A DNA stretch of 64,000 nucleotides. Origin: JBGANR01 sp044222225. Its GTDB lineage: Bacteria; Actinomycetota; Actinomycetes; Mycobacteriales; Mycobacteriaceae. Of this stretch, positions 49,724 through 57,620 are shown piece by piece (positions within the stretch are counted from its first letter, which is position 1; the number at the start of each line of letters is the position of its first letter). The DNA is taken from positions 186,001 to 250,000 of the forward strand of contig JBGANR010000001.1 of assembly GCA_044222225.1 (NCBI GenBank). Direction: 5' to 3'. Made by a program: the position numbers and the translations under genes. Under the pieces are notes generated by a model. The model did not search any database, had not been told where the DNA came from, and was given only the letters and a program-made list of their open reading frames with translations.

Positions 49724-51328
49724 ATGGCTAAGGACATCGCATTCAACGAGGAAGCGCGGCGCGCCATGGAGCGCGGCGTCGACGCCCTCGCGGCGGCCGT
49801 CAAGGTGACGCTCGGCCCGCGCGGCCGGACCGTCGTGCTCGGCAAGGCGTACGGCGGCCCCACCGTCACCAACGACGGTGTGACGATCGCCAAGGAGATC
49901 GAGCTCGAGGATCACTTCGAGAACCTCGGCGCCCAGCTGGTCAAGTCGGTCGCCACCAAGACCAACGACGTCGCCGGTGACGGCACGACGACGGCGACCG
50001 TGCTCGCCCAGGCGCTCGTCAAGGCCGGACTACGCAACCTCGCCGCCGGCGCGAATCCGATCGGTCTCGGCCGCGGCATCGGCCTGGCCGCCGACGCGGT
50101 GGGCGAGGCGCTGCTGGCCGTCGCGACCCCGGTCGAGGGCAAGGACGCGATCGCGCACGTCGCGACGGTGTCCTCGCGTGACCCGGAGATCGGCGCGCTC
50201 GTCGGCGAGGCCATGACGAGGGTCGGCGCCGACGGCGTCGTCACCGTCGAGGAGAGCAACACGCTCGCCACCGAGCTGGACTTCACCGAGGGCGTTCAGT
50301 TCGACAAGGGCTACCTCTCGCCGTATTTCATCACCGATCCCGAGACGCAGGAGGCCGTCCTCACCGACGCCTACGTCCTGCTGCACCGGGACAAGGTGAC
50401 GTCGCTGCCGGACTTCCTGCCGCTGCTGGAGAAGGTCGCGCAGTCGGGTAAGCCGGTGCTCATCGTCGCCGAGGACGTCGAGGGTGAGCCGCTGAGCACG
50501 CTCATCGTCAACGCGATCCGCAAGACGCTGCGCGTCGTGGCGGTCAAGGCGCCGTTCTTCGGGGACCGGCGCAAGGCGTTCCTCGAGGATCTCGCCGTCG
50601 CGACCGGTGGCACCGTCATCAGCTCGGACATCGGGCTGTCGGCCACCACGGCGACCCTCGAGCATCTCGGCTCGGCTCGGCGCGTCGTCGTCGATCGGGA
50701 CACGACCACGATCGTCGACGGCGCGGGCAGCGCCGACGCCGTCGCGGGGCGCGTCGCGCAGCTCAAGGCGGAGCTGGCGGCCAGCGATTCCGACTGGGAT
50801 CGGGAGAAGCTCAGTGAGCGGCTGGCGAAGCTGGCGGGCGGCATCGCCGTCGTCCGTGTCGGCGCCGCCACCGATACCGAGCTGTACGAGAAGAAGCACC
50901 GCGTCGAGGACGCCGTCGCGGCCGCCAAGGCCGCGGTCGAAGAGGGTGTGGTCGCCGGCGGCGGCTCCGCCATCGTGCGCATCGCGGCGTCGCTGGCCGA
51001 TCTCGAGGCGAGCCTGTCCGGGGACGAGGCGCTCGGCGTGCGCGTCGTCCGCAAGGCGCTGGAGGCGCCGCTGTACTGGATCGCGGCGAACGCGGGCGAG
51101 GACGGCGCCGTCGTCGTCCACAAGGTCGCGGACCTGCCGGCCGGTCACGGCTTCAACGCCGCGACGGGTGAGTACGGCGATCTGCTGGCCCAGGGCATCG
51201 TCGACCCGGTCAAGGTCACCCGTTCGGCCGTCGCCAACGCGGCGTCGGTGGCGCGGATGATCCTCACCACCGAGGCCGCCGTCGTCGACGCCGACGAGAA
51301 CACGTCCGCGCACGGTCACGGGCACTGA
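49724..51328 (+). CDS. groEL1: GroEL1-type 60-kDa chaperonin
   Basis: The 534-residue chaperonin has VKVTLGPRGRTVVLGKAYGG, TNDVAGDGTTTATVLAQ (nucleotide site), and VVAGGGSAIVRIA. The C-terminus ends NTSAHGHGH, a short His-containing tail rather than the Gly-Met repeat of housekeeping GroEL, which marks the GroEL1 paralogue; in mycobacteria GroEL1 is linked to mycolic acid synthesis and biofilm. A second, essential GroEL2 should lie elsewhere in the genome. It forms an operon with groES. Confidence 0.95.
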   Translation: MAKDIAFNEEARRAMERGVDALAAAVKVTLGPRGRTVVLGKAYGGPTVTNDGVTIAKEIELEDHFENLGAQLVKSVATKTNDVAGDGTTTATVLAQALVKAGLRNLAAGANPIGLGRGIGLAADAVGEALLAVATPVEGKDAIAHVATVSSRDPEIGALVGEAMTRVGADGVVTVEESNTLATELDFTEGVQFDKGYLSPYFITDPETQEAVLTDAYVLLHRDKVTSLPDFLPLLEKVAQSGKPVLIVAEDVEGEPLSTLIVNAIRKTLRVVAVKAPFFGDRRKAFLEDLAVATGGTVISSDIGLSATTATLEHLGSARRVVVDRDTTTIVDGAGSADAVAGRVAQLKAELAASDSDWDREKLSERLAKLAGGIAVVRVGAATDTELYEKKHRVEDAVAAAKAAVEEGVVAGGGSAIVRIAASLADLEASLSGDEALGVRVVRKALEAPLYWIAANAGEDGAVVVHKVADLPAGHGFNAATGEYGDLLAQGIVDPVKVTRSAVANAASVARMILTTEAAVVDADENTSAHGHGH

Positions 51329-51348
51329 CGCGTCTCGGGGACACCACG

Positions 51349-51378
51349 AGGCCGGGAGGGCGATCGCCCTCCCGGCCT
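51349..51378. terminator. Bidirectional terminator between groEL1 and whiB3
   Basis: This is a perfect palindrome, AGGCCGGGAGGGCGA and its mirror (15-bp half-sites), between convergent genes; a T-run is lacking, as usual in this genome. Confidence 0.8.
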
Positions 51379-51388
51379 TCGCGTCTCG

Positions 51389-51685
51389 TCAGCCCGCCAG
51401 TCGGCGTCCGCCGCCGCGCTTGGCGATGAGGGCCCGTTCGGACTCCGAGAGCCCGCCCCAGACGCCGTATGGTTCGGCGACCGTGAGGGCGTGCTCGCGG
51501 CAGGCGACGATGACGGGGCACTCGTGACAGAGGGCCTTGGCCCTGCGCTCGCGCTGCATCCGAGCGCGGCCGCGCTCGCCCTCGGGGTGGAAGAAGACGG
51601 AGGAGTCGACGCCGCGGCAGCGGCCCTTCATCTGCCAATCCCACATGTCGGAGTTGGGTCCGGGGAGTTCGTGGGGCTGCGGCAT
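51389..51685 (-). CDS. whiB3: WhiB3, iron-sulfur redox regulator
   Basis: The 98-residue WhiB-like protein starts MPQPHELPGPNSDMWDWQMK. The four [4Fe-4S] ligands are Cys23, Cys53, Cys56 and Cys62 (GRC and ALCHECPVIVAC), followed by the sigma-binding turn GVWGG (EPYGVWGGLSESE) and a basic tail. It matches M. tuberculosis WhiB3, which senses NO/O2 and redox state and binds SigA to steer lipid metabolism. The open frame extends 63 bases upstream, but the conserved MPQP start is preferred. The gene order groEL1-whiB3-Rv3415c-sigD is as in M. tuberculosis. Confidence 0.96.
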   Translation of the reverse strand: MPQPHELPGPNSDMWDWQMKGRCRGVDSSVFFHPEGERGRARMQRERRAKALCHECPVIVACREHALTVAEPYGVWGGLSESERALIAKRGGGRRLAG

Positions 51686-51776
51686 GGCTTCGCTCCAGAT
51701 CGTCGAGCGGCATGCCGTCCGGCGGCAGCCGCGGGCGCGGCCACCCACGCCGATGTGGGCGAAATTCTCAGCGCTT

Positions 51777-51806
51777 ACGCTAGCGACGTGATTCCCGCTC
51801 GGTCAA
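51777..51806 (-). promoter_or_regulatory. whiB3 promoter
   Basis: On the minus strand TTGACC (-35, 51801-51806) and TAGCGT (-10, 51777-51782) are 18 bases apart, giving a leader of about 85 bases. The remaining 51807-52008 of this 323-base divergent gap is relatively AT-rich, with CTATTAT near 51842 as a candidate -10 for the opposite gene; nothing else was recognised. Confidence 0.55.
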
Positions 51807-52008
51807 ATCTCGATCGCTCCCCGCGTCATATGCGCATTCCCTATTATCCGCGACCGGATGCACCGCCCGCGGAGGCGGGAAATGTCGTCAGGCAAGAGAC
51901 ATCGTGGCAGTTCAGGGCTGTTTCATCGGCGTTGCTGTGATGCTTGACGGACGCGGATTCACGGTGGCGCATTACGGCGATAAGGACGCGGAGGCAGAGG
52001 TTACGTTC

Positions 52009-52818
52009 ATGCAAACAGAATTCCGACTCCCGTGTCACACGGATGAAACATGGGAGTCGTTCGGGCGCTTCGCCGAATGCTCATTCGGCGCGTCGCCGGG
52101 ACTGGTGCCGCCGGTGTCCGCGGACGACGGCCCCGCTGCGCGCTGGGCGGCCGCCGTCGCGGCGGGCGGAATCGGTCGTTACGCCGTCGCGGCGACGCTG
52201 CTCGCCGACCTCGCCCGGGACGCCGGCTGGCGTTCGGCCGCCGCGTCGACGCGCGCGTCACACGTGCGCCAGCTCGGCGGGCACACGGCGGCCGCGGCGC
52301 TGGACGGGGCTGCGCTGCTCGCGGCGCGCGAGCCCTGGCAGGCGGCCGACGCCCTGACCGGGCTCGTCGCCGACGATCTCGGCCGCGGCCGGATCGGGGC
52401 GGCCCGGCGCTGCCTGACGCGGCTGGACGCGGCGCTGGACGAGCTCGATCCGGCGGCGGGCTGGTTCGGCGCCGGCCGGCTGCGGTTGCGACGCGAATGG
52501 GTGGCGACCGAGCTCGCTCTCGTCGCGGGCGACCGGGAGGGCGCCGCGCGGGGGGCGGCGGCCCTCGTCGCGGCGTCCGACGCCTCGTGCTGCCCGTCAC
52601 TGCGCCACCGGGTCAAGAGCGAGCTCATCGTCGCGGCCGTCCGGGCGGGGGAACCGGGGGCGGCCGGACGAGCCGAGGCGGTGCTCGGGGCGGCGCGTCG
52701 GGCCGGGCAGCGTCCGCTGGAGTGGGCGTCGCTGCTGCTCGCCGCGGGCGTCGTCCCCGGTGGGGCCCACGAATACGGCTGGGCGGCCGGTGAACTGGAG
52801 GCCGGGCTGCGACGGTGA
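52009..52818 (+). CDS. Rv3415c-type helical protein of unknown function
   Basis: The 269-residue protein begins MQTEFRLPCHTDETWESFGR and continues as an Ala/Arg-rich series of helical pairs (AARWAAAVAAGGIGRYAVAA, WRSAAASTRASHVRQLGGH, CLTRLDAALDELDPAAGWFG), reminiscent of TPR-like repeats. The place (between whiB3 and sigD) and length correspond to Rv3415c (275). The ATG at 52009 has GAGGCAGAGG upstream; an upstream GTG at 51904 is open but lacks support. Being next to sigD, it may be linked to its control; that is inference. Confidence 0.7.
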   Translation: MQTEFRLPCHTDETWESFGRFAECSFGASPGLVPPVSADDGPAARWAAAVAAGGIGRYAVAATLLADLARDAGWRSAAASTRASHVRQLGGHTAAAALDGAALLAAREPWQAADALTGLVADDLGRGRIGAARRCLTRLDAALDELDPAAGWFGAGRLRLRREWVATELALVAGDREGAARGAAALVAASDASCCPSLRHRVKSELIVAAVRAGEPGAAGRAEAVLGAARRAGQRPLEWASLLLAAGVVPGGAHEYGWAAGELEAGLRR

Positions 52819-52962
52819 CGCTGTGGCCTGGATGGTCGACAGTGAGTAAAACCCGGGCCACGATCGCTAGAGTGGCATTCGCGCCGTCAGAACCTCCGCC
52901 GCGCAGCCCAGCCCACCCAGCGCCGAAAGCCGTGCGCCGTAACGCGAGGACAGTCTTTCCCG

Positions 52963-53547
52963 ATGACATTGGCAGGTGACGAGCTTGATGTCGCTGTCGC
53001 AGCTGCCACGCAGGGCGACAGGGGTGCGATCGCCACCGTGCTCGCGAGTATCCGTCCGATGATCGTGCGGTATTGCCGTGCACGGGTCGGCGTCGCCGAG
53101 CGTCATTCGTTGTCCGCAGACGACATCGCGCAGGAGGTGTGCATGGCAGTCATGACGGCGTTGCCGCGGTATCGCGACCAGGGCCGGCCCTTCATGGCGT
53201 TCGTGTACGGCATCGCCTCGCACAAGGTCGCCGACGCGCACCGAGGCGCCGCACGCAATCGTGCGGAGCCGGTGGACGAGATCCCCGAGTCGATGAGCGT
53301 CGAATCGGGTCCGGAACAGGTGGCGCTGCAGTCGGACCTCTCCAGACGCATGGCACGGCTCCTGGAGACGCTGCCCGAGAAGCAGCGTGAGATCGTCATG
53401 CTGCGACTGGTCGTCGGCCTGTCGGCGGAGGAGACGGCGACGGCGGTGGGCAGCACGCCCGGCGCGGTCCGCGTGGCACAGCATCGCGCCTTGGCGCGTT
53501 TGAAGACGGAGGTGGGAAAGGCGGGTGAACGAGATGCGTGGGGATGA
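52963..53547 (+). CDS. sigD: SigD, ECF-type RNA polymerase sigma factor
   Basis: The 194-residue sigma factor has region 2 (SLSADDIAQEVCMAVMTALPRYRDQGRPF within about 50-80) and region 4 (LLETLPEKQREIVMLRLVVG, then SAEETATAVGSTPGAVRVAQ) matching SigD of mycobacteria. It drives genes of lipid metabolism, cell-wall proteins and ribosomal functions in starvation in M. tuberculosis. Its end overlaps the anti-sigma gene by 23 bases. A GTAACG-N16-CGAT pair, the SigD promoter consensus, lies at 52939-52964 and runs into the start codon. Confidence 0.95.
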   Translation: MTLAGDELDVAVAAATQGDRGAIATVLASIRPMIVRYCRARVGVAERHSLSADDIAQEVCMAVMTALPRYRDQGRPFMAFVYGIASHKVADAHRGAARNRAEPVDEIPESMSVESGPEQVALQSDLSRRMARLLETLPEKQREIVMLRLVVGLSAEETATAVGSTPGAVRVAQHRALARLKTEVGKAGERDAWG

Positions 53548-54307
53548 GAACCGTGACGAATCCGTCGATGTGACCCCGGTCGACCTCGACCTCGTCTACC
53601 GCGACGACGCCTTCCTCGAAGCGATCGCGGCCGGCCGCTATCCGGACAGTGACGATCCCGACGCCGATCTGCTGGCCGACATGCTCGTGACCTGGCGTGC
53701 CGAGCTCGTCGAGTCGCCGATCCCGGAGGGGCCGTCCGTGGACGACGCCGCCACGGCGATCAGCGGTTCGGCCCGTCGCCGGGCCCGCAAGATCGGGATC
53801 CGCCGGCTGCAGCTCGTCGCCGGTGCCGCCGCGGCCTGCGCGGTCGTGTTCGGCGGCGTCTCGACGGCCGCTTACACGGCGAACCCCGGTGATCCGCTGT
53901 GGGGTGTCAAGCAGGCCATGTTCGCCGAGCAGGCGCAGCAGACGGCCGTTGCCGTCGACGTGCGCGGCGTCGTCACCGCGGGCGACGACGCGTTGCAGGT
54001 GGGCAAGGTCGACGTTGCGAAGGCCAAGGTCAAGGAGGCGCAGGATCGCCTCCCGGAGGTGACGGGCACCGATCGTGATCTTCTGCAGCAGCGGATCGAC
54101 GGACTGAAGGCGACCATCGAGGCCTACGAGAAGGCCGGCAAGGCCGTGGTCGGCCGGCCCCGGACGGCGACGGTCACCGAGACGAAGACGGTGCCGGGGG
54201 AGACGAAGACGGAGACGGCTCCGCCGCGGACGGTGACGATCACCCCGCTGCCGACGTGGGAGACGCCGCGCACGACGCGCACCGTGACGGTGCGGCCCGG
54301 CGGCTGA
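53525..54307 (+). CDS. rsdA: RsdA, membrane anti-sigma-D factor
   Basis: The 260-residue protein has an N-terminal SigD-binding domain with VDLDLVYRDDAFLEAIAAGR and DPDADLLADMLVTWRAELVE, one membrane helix (about 97-117, LVAGAAAACAVVFGGVSTAAY) and an extracytoplasmic coiled helix (VDVAKAKVKEAQDRLPEV) plus a Thr/Pro-rich tail. RsdA holds SigD at the membrane until it is degraded. It overlaps sigD, the usual sigma/anti-sigma coupling. The GTG at 53525 or the ATG at 53534 may start it. Confidence 0.92.
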   Translation: MNEMRGDENRDESVDVTPVDLDLVYRDDAFLEAIAAGRYPDSDDPDADLLADMLVTWRAELVESPIPEGPSVDDAATAISGSARRRARKIGIRRLQLVAGAAAACAVVFGGVSTAAYTANPGDPLWGVKQAMFAEQAQQTAVAVDVRGVVTAGDDALQVGKVDVAKAKVKEAQDRLPEVTGTDRDLLQQRIDGLKATIEAYEKAGKAVVGRPRTATVTETKTVPGETKTETAPPRTVTITPLPTWETPRTTRTVTVRPGG

Positions 54308-54323
54308 GTCGGCTCAGGCCGGG

Positions 54324-54695
54324 TCAGTTCAGGTGGCCGTGGACGGCGTCCGCGTAGCCGCGGCAGTACTCCCAGGTGACGTAGTCGTCGGGACGAGGGT
54401 CGTAGGCGGGTTCGTGCGGGCGGACCGAGCCGTCGACGAGCAGCTGGAGCAGGTTTGCGCGCAGCATGTCCCAGTCGTGGTAATGGTCCTCGTGGCAGTC
54501 TTCGCATGCGACGACGAGCCCGCGTACGCCCTTCCCGGAGAGGAGGGACTCGTAGAGTGCGAGATCGGCGAGGTCCTCCTCGACGGCGAGGCGCTCGGCG
54601 GCATCGAGGGGCTGCGGCGGATCGAGGGCGTCGAGAGCCGCCGTCGGATCCACCGGATCCTCCGCGAAGGGGTCCGGCGGCAGTCCGGCAGGCAT
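54324..54695 (-). CDS. DUF5319 protein (Rv3412-like)
   Basis: The acidic 123-residue protein begins MPAGLPPDPFAEDPVDPTAA and has a conserved cluster VACEDCHEDHYHDWDML with a later Cys in WEYCRGYADAVHGH, a possible metal-binding site. The function is unknown. It converges on rsdA and is divergent from guaB2, as in M. tuberculosis. The ATG at 54695 is preferred; a GTG at 54707 would add four residues. Confidence 0.82.
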   Translation of the reverse strand: MPAGLPPDPFAEDPVDPTAALDALDPPQPLDAAERLAVEEDLADLALYESLLSGKGVRGLVVACEDCHEDHYHDWDMLRANLLQLLVDGSVRPHEPAYDPRPDDYVTWEYCRGYADAVHGHLN

Positions 54696-54810
54696 GTCGT
54701 CTCGCACCTCTCCACGGTATCGACCGCGGGGCCCGGAACGCCACTCAGACCGGCGCCATACGATGGAGACACCGCGCGCATGAGAATTACGGGTTTGTGA
54801 GGGAGAGCGA

Positions 54811-56349
54811 ATGAGCAACGTCGGCATGGGCACGAGGCCGTACACGGGAGGCGACGATCCCGGCAAGGTGGCGATGCTCGGCTTGACGTTCGACGACGTC
54901 CTGCTGCTGCCGGCGGCCTCCGACGTCATTCCGAGCGAGGTCGACACCTCCAGTCAGCTGACGAAGCGGATCCGCCTGCGGGTGCCGCTCGTCAGTTCGG
55001 CGATGGACACCGTCACCGAGGCGCGCATGGCGATTGCGATGGCCCGGGCCGGGGGTATGGGCGTGCTGCACCGCAACCTGTCGATCGCCGAGCAGGCGTC
55101 GCAGGTGGAGACGGTCAAGCGGTCGGAGGCCGGGATGGTGACCGACCCGGTCACCTGCTCGCCGTCGAACACGCTGCGTGAGGTGGACGACATGTGCGCC
55201 CGCTACCGGATCTCGGGGCTGCCGGTCACCGATGAGCGCGGCGAGCTCGTCGGCATCATCACCAACCGCGACATGCGCTTCGAGGTCGACCTCGAGCGCT
55301 CGGTCGCCGAGGTCATGACGAAGTCGCCGCTCGTCACGGCGCGCGAGGGCGTCTCCGCGGACGCCGCGCTCGGGTTGCTGCGCCGGCACAAGATCGAGAA
55401 GCTGCCGATCGTCGACGGCGCCGGCAGGCTGACGGGCCTCATCACGGTCAAGGACTTCGTCAAGACGGAGCAGCACCCGAACGCGACCAAGGACTCCGAC
55501 GGCCGGCTCCTCGTCGGCGCCGCGATCGGCACGGGCGGCGACCAGTGGGAGCGGGCGATGGCGCTCGTCGACGCCGGGGTGGACGTCATCGTCGTGGACA
55601 CGGCCCACGCCCACAACCACAAGGTGCTGGAGATGGTCTCCAAGCTGCAGTCCGAGGTCGGCTCGGGCGTCGAGATCGTCGGTGGCAACGTCGCGACGCG
55701 GGAGGCCGCCCGGGCGCTCGTCGACGCGGGCGCCGACGCCGTCAAGGTCGGCGTCGGACCCGGTTCGATCTGCACGACGCGCGTCGTCGCCGGCGTCGGC
55801 GCCCCGCAGATCACGGCCATCATGGAGGCCGTCGCGACGTGCAAGCGGGCGGGCGTGCCCGTCATCGCCGACGGTGGTCTGCAGTTCTCCGGCGACATCG
55901 CCAAGGCGCTCGCCGCCGGCGCGTCGACGGCGATGCTCGGCTCCCTCCTCGCCGGCACGGGCGAATCGCCGGGCGAGCTCATCCTCGTGGGCGGCAAGCA
56001 GTTCAAGAGCTACCGCGGCATGGGCAGCCTCGGCGCGATGCGCGGCCGCGGCAAGCCGGGCGAGCGCCGGTCCTTCTCCAAGGACCGCTACTTCCAGGAC
56101 GACGTCCTGTCGGAGGAGAAGCTCGTTCCCGAGGGCATCGAGGGGCGGGTGCCGTTCCGCGGTCCGCTCAGCCAGGTCATCCACCAGCTCAGCGGCGGAC
56201 TGCGTGCCGCGATGGGCTACACCGGCAGCTCGACCATCGAGGAGCTGCAGGAGGCGCGCTTCGTGCAGATCACCGCGGCGGGGCTCAAGGAGAGCCATCC
56301 GCACGACATCACGATGACCGTCGAGGCCCCGAACTACACTTCCCGCTGA
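54811..56349 (+). CDS. guaB: GuaB2, IMP dehydrogenase
   Basis: The 512-residue enzyme oxidises IMP to XMP, the rate-limiting step to GMP. It shows LTFDDVLLLPAASDVIPSEV, a two-CBS-domain insert (about 115-230, VMTKSPLVTAREGVSADAAL), the active-site loop GVGPGSICTTRVVAGVG (Cys at about 322) and the flap with YRGMGSLGAM. A GAGGGAGAG site precedes the ATG. guaB3 follows after 36 bases and guaA is 4 kb downstream on the same strand. Confidence 0.97.
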   Translation: MSNVGMGTRPYTGGDDPGKVAMLGLTFDDVLLLPAASDVIPSEVDTSSQLTKRIRLRVPLVSSAMDTVTEARMAIAMARAGGMGVLHRNLSIAEQASQVETVKRSEAGMVTDPVTCSPSNTLREVDDMCARYRISGLPVTDERGELVGIITNRDMRFEVDLERSVAEVMTKSPLVTAREGVSADAALGLLRRHKIEKLPIVDGAGRLTGLITVKDFVKTEQHPNATKDSDGRLLVGAAIGTGGDQWERAMALVDAGVDVIVVDTAHAHNHKVLEMVSKLQSEVGSGVEIVGGNVATREAARALVDAGADAVKVGVGPGSICTTRVVAGVGAPQITAIMEAVATCKRAGVPVIADGGLQFSGDIAKALAAGASTAMLGSLLAGTGESPGELILVGGKQFKSYRGMGSLGAMRGRGKPGERRSFSKDRYFQDDVLSEEKLVPEGIEGRVPFRGPLSQVIHQLSGGLRAAMGYTGSSTIEELQEARFVQITAAGLKESHPHDITMTVEAPNYTSR

Positions 56350-56385
56350 ATCGCCTCGCCGGGCGGACAGAGTAAAGGATCACGC

Positions 56386-57525
56386 GTGCGCGACATCGTC
56401 GACATCGGCATGGGCCGGACGGCCCGCAGGACGTTCGAGCTGGGGGACGTCAACATCGTCTGCAACCGGCGGACGCGGTCGGCCAGGGACGTCTCGACGG
56501 CCTGGCAGATCGACGCCTACCGCTTCGACGCCCCGGTGCTGTCCCATCCCACGGACGCGCTCGGCTCGCCCGAGTTCGTCATCGAGATGGGACGGCTCGG
56601 AGTGCTCGGCGTCCTCAACGGTGAGGGCTTGTGGGCCCGGCACCGGGACGCCGATGCGAAGTTGGCCGAGGTCGTCGGCCTCGCCGAGAACGGCGACGTG
56701 GCGAAGGCTTCGGCGCTGCTGCAGCAGTTGCACGCCGCGCCGCTCGACACCGGGCTGCTGTCGGACGCCGTCGCGCGGGTGCGTGACGCCGGCGTCACCG
56801 CCGCGGTACGGGTCTCGCCGCAGCGTGCCCGGGCCCTGACGCCCGCGGTCGTCGCGGCCGGCGCGGATCTGCTCGTCATCCACGGCACGATCATCTCGGC
56901 CGAGCACGTCAGCACCGAGGACGGCCCGCTCAACCTCAAGACCTTCATCGCCGACCTCGAAGTGCCCGTCATCGCGGGCGGCGTCAGCGACCATCGCACG
57001 GCGCTGCACCTGATGCGGACGGGAGCCGCGGGCGTCATCGTCGGCTACGGCTCGCTCGAGGGCGCCACGACGACCCGCAACGTCCTCGGCATCGGTGTGC
57101 CCATGGCGACGGCCATCGCCGACGCCGCCGCGGCGCGTCGGGAGTACCTCGACGAGACCGGCGGCCGTTACGTGCACGTCCTCGCCGACGGCGACATCGC
57201 GACCTCGGGCGACCTCGCCAAGGTCATCGCCTGCGGCGCCGACGCCGCCGTCCTCGGTGCGCCGCTCGCGCGGGCCGCGCAGGCGCCCGGCCGCGGCTGG
57301 TTCTGGCCGAGCGCGGCCGCGCACCCGTCGCTGCCTCGCGGCACGATCTTCGGCACGTGCGATCGGGACGCGTCGGCGCCGGGGCTCGACGTCGTGCTCG
57401 GCGGTCCGACCGCCGATCCGTCGGGCCGGCTCAACCTCGTGGGCGGCCTGCGCCGGGCGATGGCGAAGGCGGGCTACAGCGACCTCAAGGAGTTCCAGAA
57501 GGTGGAGCTCACGGTCGGCTCCTGA
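56386..57525 (+). CDS. guaB3: GuaB3, IMP dehydrogenase-family protein without CBS domains
   Basis: The 379-residue TIM-barrel protein begins VRDIVDIGMGRTARRTFELG and lacks CBS domains. Where IMPDH has the catalytic Cys loop (PGSICTTR) this protein reads GYGSLEGATTTRNVLGIG, without cysteine. The flap is also different. It is a universal actinobacterial paralogue always behind guaB2; some members have been proposed to act as GMP reductase rather than IMPDH, which I cannot test from sequence. The GTG start is 36 bases after guaB2, so one operon. Confidence 0.9.
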   Translation: MRDIVDIGMGRTARRTFELGDVNIVCNRRTRSARDVSTAWQIDAYRFDAPVLSHPTDALGSPEFVIEMGRLGVLGVLNGEGLWARHRDADAKLAEVVGLAENGDVAKASALLQQLHAAPLDTGLLSDAVARVRDAGVTAAVRVSPQRARALTPAVVAAGADLLVIHGTIISAEHVSTEDGPLNLKTFIADLEVPVIAGGVSDHRTALHLMRTGAAGVIVGYGSLEGATTTRNVLGIGVPMATAIADAAAARREYLDETGGRYVHVLADGDIATSGDLAKVIACGADAAVLGAPLARAAQAPGRGWFWPSAAAHPSLPRGTIFGTCDRDASAPGLDVVLGGPTADPSGRLNLVGGLRRAMAKAGYSDLKEFQKVELTVGS

Positions 57526-57620
57526 CTTTCTGGGCGTCGGCGTCCGCTAGACTCGCTGTACCTGTGTGCGGCGGTTACAGGAATCGCCGTGTCACCTGAC
57601 AGCCCTCAGGAGGACAGCCA

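Noticed and set aside
52963..52975. Alternative downstream start for sigD dictated by the SigD-like promoter
   Set aside because: No good in-frame start codon with family support follows closely; homologues align from MTLAGDELD, so the ATG at 52963 is kept.
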